Positions 54,527-62,585 of a DNA stretch of 64,000 bases are shown here, in pieces. Position numbers and translations under genes: made by a program. The DNA is taken from positions 1 through 64,000 of the forward strand of contig NZ_WNKG01000003.1 in assembly GCF_010119245.1 (NCBI RefSeq), written 5' to 3'. The first letter of the stretch is position 1, and every line of letters starts with the position of its first letter. The DNA is from Cyclobacterium salsum (GTDB lineage: Bacteria > Bacteroidota > Bacteroidia > Cytophagales > Cyclobacteriaceae). Below the pieces are notes generated by a model that worked only from the letters and a program-made list of their open reading frames with translations, did no database searches and was not told the DNA's origin.

Positions 54527-56152
54527 ATGTTAAAAAAAAATATTTTAGTTTCATTTCTTTTCCTGGCTATCGGTTTTCTGTCTTGTAACCTGGAAAATAA
54601 AGATAAACAACTTCCAAATATTGTAATTATTTATGCCGATGACCTGGGTTATGGGGATGTTCAATCCTATAATCCGGAGAGGGGGAAAATTCCCACCCCA
54701 CATATAGACCGACTGGTTTCAGAAGGAATGTCTTTTACAGATGCTCATTCTTCATCAGGGGTTTGTTCTCCATCGCGGTATACCCTGCTCACCGGCCGTT
54801 ATCACTGGCGCAGCCAGCTGCAAAGGGGGATTGTGGGATTGTACGGAGAACCTCTGATCACCCCAGACCGATTGACCCTGGCTAGTCTGGCCAAACAAAA
54901 CGGTTACCAGACCGCCTGCATTGGCAAGTGGCATTTGGGTTGGAACTGGCCCATCCCCGAAGAGCAGATGGAATTATTCCGGCCAGGTGAGAAGGATGTA
55001 ACGGCAACGGAAGAGCATCGCAATACGTGGCGTGAGGTCTTTTCCCTCCCTATTCCAGGTGGACCGATGGAGGTGGGATTTGATGAATATTTTGGGACAG
55101 ACGTACCTAACTGGCCTCCCTATTGTTTTATCGAGAATGACCGGACGGTGGGAATTCCTTCTGAATTTGGGGCCCCGCGGTTATTTGGGCGAAACCAGGC
55201 TAGCACCCAAGGGCCGGCAAGAGCGCTTTGGTCGCTTGAAGCGATTTTGCCTGCTCTAGCTGCCCGGTCGGCAGCTTTTATTGAGCGGGAGAAGGAAACA
55301 TCCCGTCCTTTTTTGCTTTACCTGCCCCTGACCTCCCCGCATACCCCTCTTTCCGTAAATGATGAGTGGTTGGGCGAAAGTAACCTATCGCTTTATGCCG
55401 ATTTGGTCATGGAGACCGATGCTGTGGTTGGAAGAGTACTCGAAGCCCTTGAAGAAAGCGGCGCAGCGGAGAATACGCTGGTAATATTTACAAGTGACAA
55501 CGGTTGCGCCCCTTATGTTGGAAACACCACAATGGAGGAAGCCCATGACCGTGGCATGAAGAGTTGGCCCTGGGATCGTAATCATCCTCCTGTCGCCGCC
55601 ATGGAAGAGAAAGGCCACTATCCCAGCGGACCTTTTCGCGGATATAAATCGGATGTATGGGAAGGCGGACACCGCGTCCCATTTATCGTCAGATGGCCTG
55701 GCAAAGTACAACCCAGGAGTTCTTCTGAACAGTTGGTTCATCAGGCTGATCTGATGGCTACCATAGCCGAGATCATAGGAGCCGAGATTCCTGACGATGC
55801 AGGCGAAGATAGCTTCAGCCTGCTTCCCTTGTTAAAGGGTGGTAATCAGGCGGTACGTCAAAATGCAGTAAGCACTTCGATAACTGGCCTACCCGGCTTG
55901 CGCCAGGGGAACTGGAAATACATCGCAGGTCCCGGGTCAGGTGGCTGGACACCCGGAGAAAGCGAATTGCCCGTACAACTATACGACCTGGCTGCTGATC
56001 CCAGTGAAACTCAAAACCTGGCCAGCCAGGAACCCGATCGGGTAAAACAGATGGAAGACCTGCTGGAAAAACTTATCACTGAGGGCAGAAGTACTCCCGG
56101 ACCCACCCAGGAAAATGATGTTGAAGTGATCCGATATCCTGAAAAACAGTAA
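54527..56152 (+). CDS. Sulfatase, lipoprotein (paralogue B)
   Basis: 541 aa from the ATG at 54527; an ATG 12 codons upstream is possible, but MLKKNILVSFLFLAIGFLSC makes a clean lipoprotein signal (Cys20). Sulfatase fold: NIVIIYADDLGYGDVQSYNPE, formylglycine motif VCSPSRYTLLTGRYHWRS (Cys80), IGKWHLGWNW, FLLYLPLTSPHTPLS, LVIFTSDNGCAPYVG and WEGGHRVPFIVRW. It ends in GRSTPGPTQEND, paralogous to the gene before it. The 5' end is AT-rich like its neighbours, but from about 54.8 kb the sequence is noticeably GC-richer. Last gene before the micro-repeat array. Confidence 0.92.
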   Translation: MLKKNILVSFLFLAIGFLSCNLENKDKQLPNIVIIYADDLGYGDVQSYNPERGKIPTPHIDRLVSEGMSFTDAHSSSGVCSPSRYTLLTGRYHWRSQLQRGIVGLYGEPLITPDRLTLASLAKQNGYQTACIGKWHLGWNWPIPEEQMELFRPGEKDVTATEEHRNTWREVFSLPIPGGPMEVGFDEYFGTDVPNWPPYCFIENDRTVGIPSEFGAPRLFGRNQASTQGPARALWSLEAILPALAARSAAFIEREKETSRPFLLYLPLTSPHTPLSVNDEWLGESNLSLYADLVMETDAVVGRVLEALEESGAAENTLVIFTSDNGCAPYVGNTTMEEAHDRGMKSWPWDRNHPPVAAMEEKGHYPSGPFRGYKSDVWEGGHRVPFIVRWPGKVQPRSSSEQLVHQADLMATIAEIIGAEIPDDAGEDSFSLLPLLKGGNQAVRQNAVSTSITGLPGLRQGNWKYIAGPGSGGWTPGESELPVQLYDLAADPSETQNLASQEPDRVKQMEDLLEKLITEGRSTPGPTQENDVEVIRYPEKQ

Positions 56153-56204
56153 ATTAGAATTACCGAAGATTAAACCATTTATAATAGTGGAAAACAGGTA
56201 ATTT

Positions 56205-56566
56205 ATATGAAATCAAGACTTGCTAAGACAGGCTGGCATATGACCGTTGATAAACAATTATAAACACATGAATCGAGCATGACGCAAGCGACGCACGGAG
56301 GGATGATTATCATGGCGAGATTCCATGTGACCTCTTAAAAAAAAATATAAACATATGAAATCGAGCACGACGTACCCGCCACCCACCGGGATGATTATAA
56401 GGCATGCGAGATTCCATGTGACCATTAAAAGACAATTAAAAATACATGAAATCGACACGATTAAAATCATCATTAAACACACAGGGCAATGATTATTTTA
56501 ATCGTCAAAGATTCCATCTGACCAATAAAAAAAAATTATAAACAGATGAAATACAGGAAGCAGTAA
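56205..56566 (+). repeat. Array of five short units that can be read as tiny open frames
   Basis: Four conserved junctions (CATATGACC/CCATGTGACC/CCATCTGACC, TGACC at 56241, 56328, 56419 and 56519) are followed by an A-rich stretch and (A/T)TATAAACANATGAAATC or a close variant. Between them are variable, partly self-complementary middles. On the plus strand the units read as small frames: 56207-56263 (18 aa, MKS start), 56279-56338 (19 aa), 56355-56492 (45 aa, MKSS start, lost its usual stop), 56446-56541 (31 aa, MKST start) and 56546-56566 (6 aa). Three share a C-terminal RFH(V/L)T. ATG-to-TGACC distances are 34, 60, 64 and 73; restoring one missing A in the second unit makes it 61, so all equal 1 modulo 3. 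Whether they are translated is unknown. Confidence 0.6.
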
Positions 56567-57176
56567 TTTATTCTTTTTCATTTTTTGTTTTAACAGTATT
56601 GATTCGTTTGGTCAACATTCAGATCTCCCCCAACAAAATCCTAATCATGACCCATGACCTGGCCTGGAGGATTTACTCTGTACATCTCAATTCAAAAAAC
56701 CGTGTACCATGATCGAATGTACATTCAGTGAAAGCGTTTTTCTGAAACCCAATCGCCTTAGGTCATTTGTATGCGCACCTGATTTGCCCATCACACCCTT
56801 CACCAACTCTAACTCTATAAGTGGCCACTTAATTTCCTGATACCAAATTGAACGGAATAAGTGGGAGGACTTATATACAATTTTATTCCAGGTCCTGCCG
56901 GGAATCAGCGCACGTAAAGTTTAAGCACAATAACCATAAAATGAAATGATGAGTAGCGGTGCAGATAGATGATTGCCTTAGATGTGCCATTCCTTTTCCT
57001 ATAATCTATTTTTTTGGGTTTAAATATTTTTGACCTGCATCGGAACCTTCTAATTAACCTGTTTAGGGAATCAAAAGTATTTCACTTCTTTGTGTAAACA
57101 ACTTTACTACCCATAATACTGGTTTGGTGCCAAATTTTTTTCTATTATTGAATACTAAACCCAAATTAACTCAAAA
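56567..57176. other. Non-coding leader region before the second sigma gene
   Basis: About 610 bp, AT-rich, without a gene. Two related palindromic sites lie at 56817-56832 (ATAAGTGGCCACTTAA) and 56857-56874 (ATAAGT-GGGAGG-ACTTAT), possible operator half-sites for an unknown regulator. The sigma-gene promoter should lie closer to 57100. Confidence 0.4.
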
Positions 57177-57797
57177 GTGAGCCAACCTCATTCGCATATT
57201 GATGATAGGACTGTTGCTGAAAGCAAGGATTGCTGGAGGCGTATTCAGCGGGATGACAAAACAGGTTTAGAGGGTCTTTATGCGCTATTTGTCGGTGAAA
57301 TGATGGCTTTTGGCCTTTCCATTGTCCCTAACCGGACGCTGATCAAGGATTGCATTCAAGAACTTTTTATTGAGATTTGGCGGTATAGGAGAAACGGGGC
57401 AGCCGTCAAAAATGTGAAAGTTTATGTCTTTAAGGCCCTTTCCAATAAAATCAAAAAGGAATCGGCCAGGGAAAAAAAGCGACATGCCAACGATCAGGAA
57501 CTAGGTGCAAATTCGCTTTATTATCAAAATGAAGCGGAGTCTGGGATCATCCACATCCATCCGGAAGAAGGCAACAACCGGAGATTGTCAGAAGCCCTTT
57601 CCAAACTTTCAGCCAGACAGATGGAAGTAATCCGCTACGTGTTTTTTGAAAACCTCCCCAATGAACAGGTTGCCAAATTGATGGGGATCAATGTTCAGTC
57701 TGTCTATACATTGAGCTGGAAGGCCCTATGCAAGTTAAGAAAACTTTATATCCTCTTTATTTCGCTTTATTTTTCCCTTTTAAGCTACTTCAGTTAA
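57177..57797 (+). CDS. ECF sigma factor, FecI-like (PUL regulator 2)
   Basis: 206 aa from a GTG start; no better upstream start is seen. Region 2: LEGLYALFVGEMMAFGLSIVPNRTLIKDCIQELFIEIWRYR. Region 4: LSKLSARQMEVIRYVFFENLPNEQVAKLMGINVQSVYTLSWKALCKLRK. A short hydrophobic C-terminal tail (LYILFISLYFSLLSYFS) extends beyond region 4; similar tails occur in Bacteroidota sigma factors next to FecR genes. It lies 75 bp before the fecR gene and should direct transcription of the second SusC/SusD set. Confidence 0.9.
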   Translation: MSQPHSHIDDRTVAESKDCWRRIQRDDKTGLEGLYALFVGEMMAFGLSIVPNRTLIKDCIQELFIEIWRYRRNGAAVKNVKVYVFKALSNKIKKESAREKKRHANDQELGANSLYYQNEAESGIIHIHPEEGNNRRLSEALSKLSARQMEVIRYVFFENLPNEQVAKLMGINVQSVYTLSWKALCKLRKLYILFISLYFSLLSYFS

Positions 57798-57872
57798 TTT
57801 TTTTGAAAATAGTCCAAAAATAAAGGATAGATTTTTGATTTATCCGACACCTATCCATGAAAACATGCCTAA

Positions 57873-58961
57873 ATGGATATTTACAACGATACAGTCAAAG
57901 GCCTGGTGCTAAACCCGGAGTTTAGGAAATGGGTATTAAATCCAAATCCCGAACGTAATAACACCTGGAAGCACTATTTGTCCACTAACCCCACATCTGT
58001 GAAGGATGTGGAGCTGGCCAGGGAGCTTATTTTGGAGTTGTTTTCAAACCAATTCCCGCTTCAGGATAAGGAATATAAGGAGATCTGGGACCATATAGAG
58101 ACCAAAACCACTAAAGAAGACCAACAAAAGCAATTTGCAAAAGTAGTGCCTATCAGGCAAGGGATGGTACAAGAGAAGCCCACAAGCACCCAGGATTCTT
58201 TTCAGATAGGCTATTTTTGGCGCATTGCCTCCATATTGCTGTTAGCACTGGGGGTAGGTTTTTTTGCGAGTCGCTATACGCTTCCTGAACCAACGGTAGA
58301 GATTCCCCAACCCGTAAAAAAGGTTGTTTTCAATAACCCTCCCGGTGTGAAGTCCAGTATTTCCCTGGCTGATGGAACAAGGGTAATGCTCAATGCGGGA
58401 AGCAGTTTATCCTATGAGGAGAGCAGATTCAAAGCCGTTCGGGATGTCTTTTTGGAAGGGGAAGCCTTTTTTGAAGTGGCACACGACCCGGGTCGTCCCT
58501 TTACAGTTAATGCAGGAGGAGTCAATACCACTGCCTTGGGTACTTCCTTTAATATCATGGCCTATAAAGATGAAAAACAAATGGTTTCCCTGGTTACTGG
58601 AAAGGTATCCATAGCGCTGCCAAATTCAAAAAAGGAAGAAATTTTATTGGCTCCAAAAGAGGCCATAAGTATCAGTCCGGACAAAATGCTGGTTTCCAGG
58701 ACTAAATTTGATGAGGATGCCATCCTGGCCTGGACCAGAAAAACCATTGTGTTTGAGGATACGAAGTTGGTGGAAGCCATCAGGGCCCTGGAAAATTGGT
58801 ATGGGGTCAGGTTTCATTTTCAAAACCAACCGAAACCCGGAAAGCGCCTTTCGGGGAAATTTCATAATGAGACGCTGGAAAATGTACTGGAAGGCCTGAG
58901 CTATACGGCAGGGCTTGATTTCAGGATCGAAAAGGACCAGGTCAACATAACATTCAACTAG
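57873..58961 (+). CDS. FecR-type transmembrane anti-sigma factor (set 2)
   Basis: 362 aa. Cytosolic part 1-112 (VLNPEFRKWVLNPNPERNNTWKHYL), transmembrane helix about 115-133. Periplasmic FecR domain: SISLADGTRVMLNAGSSLSYEESRF, VFLEGEAFFEVAHDPGRPFTV, TTALGTSFNIMAY. C-terminal DUF4974-like domain: ALENWYGVRFHFQNQPKPGKRLSGKFHNETLENVLEGLSY. Partner of the sigma factor upstream and of the STN domain of the SusC downstream. Confidence 0.93.
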   Translation: MDIYNDTVKGLVLNPEFRKWVLNPNPERNNTWKHYLSTNPTSVKDVELARELILELFSNQFPLQDKEYKEIWDHIETKTTKEDQQKQFAKVVPIRQGMVQEKPTSTQDSFQIGYFWRIASILLLALGVGFFASRYTLPEPTVEIPQPVKKVVFNNPPGVKSSISLADGTRVMLNAGSSLSYEESRFKAVRDVFLEGEAFFEVAHDPGRPFTVNAGGVNTTALGTSFNIMAYKDEKQMVSLVTGKVSIALPNSKKEEILLAPKEAISISPDKMLVSRTKFDEDAILAWTRKTIVFEDTKLVEAIRALENWYGVRFHFQNQPKPGKRLSGKFHNETLENVLEGLSYTAGLDFRIEKDQVNITFN

Positions 58962-59009
58962 TAACCCAAAACTTCACTGCCCATGGAAAATTAATTCAGA
59001 TTAACATTA

Positions 59010-59088
59010 AAAAAAACCGAAGGTGCTGTAACACCCTCGGAAGTAGTAAAACATCGGGCCGTTTGACGCTAATCAGTACCCGATGCCC
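59010..59088 (+). promoter_or_regulatory. Two-hairpin leader before susC (set 2)
   Basis: An A8 run is followed by CCGAAGGTG-CTGTAA-CACCCTCGG (9-bp stem, one mismatch). A second stem of CATCGGG (about 59053) pairs with CCCGATG (to about 59088). The order and spacing mirror the leader at 44320-44405, although the stem sequences differ. Confidence 0.5.
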
Positions 59089-59135
59089 GTTTATTCAACC
59101 ATTTACACAATAGCCAAAATAAACCATGTAAAGAT

Positions 59136-62100
59136 ATGAAAAATCTTATACTTAGGCATGTTATACGCATGAGCAAATTATTTACCTATGCTTTTCTTTT
59201 CCAGTGTTTGACCATGGGCTTTTTAGTAGCCTCGAATGGCAATGCCCAGATCAAAAGCATAGAAGAGGTGGTGGTCAGGCTGCCCCTGGAAGGAGTCCCG
59301 GTCAAGGATGCATTCAAGAAGATTGAAGGAGTATCCGATTTCACCTTTGTTTACCTTACAAGGGAAGTCAGGAATTTGCCTCCCATTACCGTTGAGGACA
59401 AGGACCAAAGCCTTTATGAAGTATTGGTGGAGATCGCCAGACAATCCGGATTGGATTTCAAGCAAATTAACCATAATATCCATGTACAGGCGCACCGGAA
59501 AGGACAGGAGAAACCCATTGTGTCCGTTTCTAACGTAGCGGTAGAAATAAGGGGAACCGTAACCGATGAAAACGGGGAGCCCATTCCCGGAGCCACGGTA
59601 TTGATTGAAGGAACCACTACAGGTACCGCCACAGACATTGATGGCAATTTCAGTCTGGAAGCAGAAGAAGGTTCGGTTTTGTTGATTTCCTTTATCGGGT
59701 ACCAGTCCCAGCGCATTACGGTGGGGAACCAAACGGACCTTTCCATCACGCTCCTGGAGGATCAATCGTCCCTGGAAGAAGTGGTGGTAGTGGGGTATGG
59801 AACCCAGCAGAAGTCTGATTTAAGTGGCGCCGTTTCTTCCGTAAAAGGCGAAGACATGCAAAAAACGCCTGCAAATACGTTGATTCAATCCATGCAGGGA
59901 AGAGCCGCAGGGGTGGATATAAGAGCAGCCTCAAATGCCCCGGGAGGAGGAATGAAAATAAGAATCAGGGGTACCAACTCTATTAATGCTTCCAGTGACC
60001 CCTTGTATGTAATTGACGGATTTCCGATCGATAATATTAATACAACCCCAGGTGGAGCAGGAAACAATGCGCTTGCGGCAGATCCGCTATCTTCTATCAG
60101 TCCCAGTGAAATAGAATCGATTGAGATACTAAAGGATGCTTCTGCAACTGCCATTTATGGAGCTCGCGGGGCCAATGGGGTGGTATTGATTACTACCAAA
60201 AGGGGTAAACTCGGAAGTGCAAAAATTGATTTTGATTATTCATTGAATGTCGCAAATGTTAGAAAAAAACTAGATCTGGCCAATGCTGAAGAACTTGCCA
60301 TTCTTACGAATGAGTGGGCACTCAATAACAATCAACCATTAATCTATGACGGAATCAATAAACCATTACCTGAGGAATTGGGTGAAGGAACCGATTGGCA
60401 AGATCAGATTTTCAGAACTGCCCTGACGCATACCTATAATCTTTCTCTATCCGGTGGCACCGAAAATACCAAATACTTAGTATCAGGAAATTACATGGAT
60501 CAGGATGGTATCATCATTGAGTCGAATTTTAAAAGAGGAGGGTTAAAATTCAATTTGGATCAAAAAATAAATGATAGGATCAAAGCCGGAATCAATTTAA
60601 ATGTTAATAAATCCATTAATGATGCCGTACCCTCTGACGGAAGTGGATTTCAACATGATTCACCTCTTTGGAATGCGCTTACGACTACCCCGGTGATCTC
60701 AGTCTACGATGAAGATGGGAATTACCTGCATAATCATGATGAAACAGTTAAAATCCTTGAAAATCCTGTTTCCATTGCAAGAACACGTACAGATATAACT
60801 GAAACCACCAGGGTGTTAAGTAATGCATTTGTGGTTTTCAATATTTTGGATGGGCTTGACTTCAAGACTAATTTTGGTACAGATGTGGTCAATTCCAAAC
60901 GTGATGTATACATACCTAATACAGCCGAAACACAAGCCCTTCCCAATTTGGGAGTGGCATCTATTGGGACCATTCAAAGTAATAACTGGCTACAGGAATA
61001 TACCTTGTCATACAATCGTGAGGTTGGGTCAAAGCATAGGATAAACGGTCTTTTGGGATATACAATACAAACCAGAGAGACCGAAAGCGTATTGAGTAGA
61101 ACAGACGAATTCTTTACCAATAAACTTAAATTCAATAATTTAGGAATTGGTGCCAATCCCAGGCCTTCTGAAAGCAATGCGGTGAATACGGCTTTGTTAT
61201 CTTACATTGGGAGGTTAAATTACATTTTTAATGACAAATATATTTTTACTGGTACTGTAAGGAGAGATGGGTCATCAAAATTTGGAGATGAAAATAAATG
61301 GGGGGTATTCCCTTCAGCAGCATTTGCCTGGAGGCTGGGTGATGAAAATTTCATCAAACAGTTAAATACCATTGAAGATCTTAAGATAAGATCCTCCTAT
61401 GGGGTGACGGGAAATGAAAATATCAGTCCCTATTCTTCATTGGCACTATATAATACCGTAAGACCGATCATCGATGGAGCACCAGTAATTGGGTTGGTTC
61501 CCAATAGGATACCTAACCCTGATTTAAAATGGGAAAAAACTGCCCAATTCAATGTTGGATTGGATGCAGCGTTTGCAGAAGGAAGGATTAATTTTTCCGC
61601 TGATTACTACATTAAGAAAACAGATGATCTTTTGCTTAATGTAACCATACCAAATCAATCAGGTTATGGAACATCGGTTCAGAATATTGGGTCGGTAGAA
61701 AACAGAGGTTTTGAGTTTCAAATTGGAATAAATAATACTTTTGGAGAACTGAGCTGGAATTCCTCCTTCAATATGTCCTTTAATAGAAACAAATTACTTT
61801 CATTGGCTGATGGAACGGAGCGGCTTCTTTTTGGAATAGGAAGAGGGGAGTCTGCACATGGGCGTACCATTGCTGAACCTGGCAAGCCTCTGGGTTTATT
61901 TTACGGATACAGGTTTGCAGGAATTTGGCAAACAGAGGAAGAAATTATTGCTGCGGGAAATACCGTTGGAGGCATAAACAGACCAGGTTTACCTAAATAT
62001 GCCGATTTAAATGGCGATGGTTTTAGAAGAAATGATGATGACCGGGAAATTATAGGAGATCCCAATCCGGATTTTATCTATGGTTTTTCGAACGATTTTT

Positions 62101-62567
62101 CTTACAAAAACCTAACCCTATCTGTTTTTATCCACGGTGTTTATGGAAATGAAATAGCCGACATGAACAGGATAGGGTTATTGGCGCAGCCCCAAAAGCA
62201 CAATGTTTACCAGGTTTTTTTCGAAGAAAGGTGGACGGGACCTGGTACAAGTAATACCATTGAGGCTCCAATAACCAATGCCGGTGAATGGAAAAATTTT
62301 AGCGACAGAGATGTATTGGATGGTTCCTTTTTAAGGGTCAAAACCATTAATCTGTCTTACAATTTACCTCCTGGTTTTCCAGGAATGAATCGTATCCGGA
62401 ATGCACAGCTCTACGTGGCTGGCGACAATCTGTTCACCTTCACTGATTATACAGGTTTTGATCCAGAAGTGGATTTATATGCCTCAAGTAATGTACAAAT
62501 GGGAGTTGACAATGGTGCTTACCCCATGTCAAAAAGTGTAAGGATAGGCGTTAAATTAGGATTTTAA
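59136..62567 (+). CDS. SusC-family TonB-dependent transporter with STN signalling domain (set 2)
   Basis: 1143 aa. Signal segment about 1-38 (GNAQ). STN domain about 45-112 (VVVRLPLEGVPVKDAFKKIEGVSDFTFVY). Carboxypeptidase-regulatory-like domain about 138-222 (RGTVTDENGEPIPGATVLIEG). SusC signature EEVVVVGYGTQQKSDLSGAV. Plug with GARGANGVVLITTKRG. Long beta-barrel ending in VRIGVKLGF. It shares with the set-1 SusC a near-identical 174-bp DNA tract (59634-59807). It should relay ligand binding to the FecR encoded upstream. SusD follows 18 bp later. Confidence 0.96.
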   Translation: MKNLILRHVIRMSKLFTYAFLFQCLTMGFLVASNGNAQIKSIEEVVVRLPLEGVPVKDAFKKIEGVSDFTFVYLTREVRNLPPITVEDKDQSLYEVLVEIARQSGLDFKQINHNIHVQAHRKGQEKPIVSVSNVAVEIRGTVTDENGEPIPGATVLIEGTTTGTATDIDGNFSLEAEEGSVLLISFIGYQSQRITVGNQTDLSITLLEDQSSLEEVVVVGYGTQQKSDLSGAVSSVKGEDMQKTPANTLIQSMQGRAAGVDIRAASNAPGGGMKIRIRGTNSINASSDPLYVIDGFPIDNINTTPGGAGNNALAADPLSSISPSEIESIEILKDASATAIYGARGANGVVLITTKRGKLGSAKIDFDYSLNVANVRKKLDLANAEELAILTNEWALNNNQPLIYDGINKPLPEELGEGTDWQDQIFRTALTHTYNLSLSGGTENTKYLVSGNYMDQDGIIIESNFKRGGLKFNLDQKINDRIKAGINLNVNKSINDAVPSDGSGFQHDSPLWNALTTTPVISVYDEDGNYLHNHDETVKILENPVSIARTRTDITETTRVLSNAFVVFNILDGLDFKTNFGTDVVNSKRDVYIPNTAETQALPNLGVASIGTIQSNNWLQEYTLSYNREVGSKHRINGLLGYTIQTRETESVLSRTDEFFTNKLKFNNLGIGANPRPSESNAVNTALLSYIGRLNYIFNDKYIFTGTVRRDGSSKFGDENKWGVFPSAAFAWRLGDENFIKQLNTIEDLKIRSSYGVTGNENISPYSSLALYNTVRPIIDGAPVIGLVPNRIPNPDLKWEKTAQFNVGLDAAFAEGRINFSADYYIKKTDDLLLNVTIPNQSGYGTSVQNIGSVENRGFEFQIGINNTFGELSWNSSFNMSFNRNKLLSLADGTERLLFGIGRGESAHGRTIAEPGKPLGLFYGYRFAGIWQTEEEIIAAGNTVGGINRPGLPKYADLNGDGFRRNDDDREIIGDPNPDFIYGFSNDFSYKNLTLSVFIHGVYGNEIADMNRIGLLAQPQKHNVYQVFFEERWTGPGTSNTIEAPITNAGEWKNFSDRDVLDGSFLRVKTINLSYNLPPGFPGMNRIRNAQLYVAGDNLFTFTDYTGFDPEVDLYASSNVQMGVDNGAYPMSKSVRIGVKLGF

Positions 62568-62585
62568 TTCAAGATGACTCAAATC

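Noticed and set aside
56258-56482. 74-aa minus-strand frame across the micro-repeat array
   Set aside because: It only reflects reading the same repeats backwards. Its length depends on the repeat phase, and no start signal or conserved C-terminus is seen; the plus-strand reading has consistent starts and stops.
56205-56566. CRISPR array
   Set aside because: Unit spacing is irregular (87, 91, 100 bp), repeats are imperfect, middles are self-complementary, and no cas gene is present.
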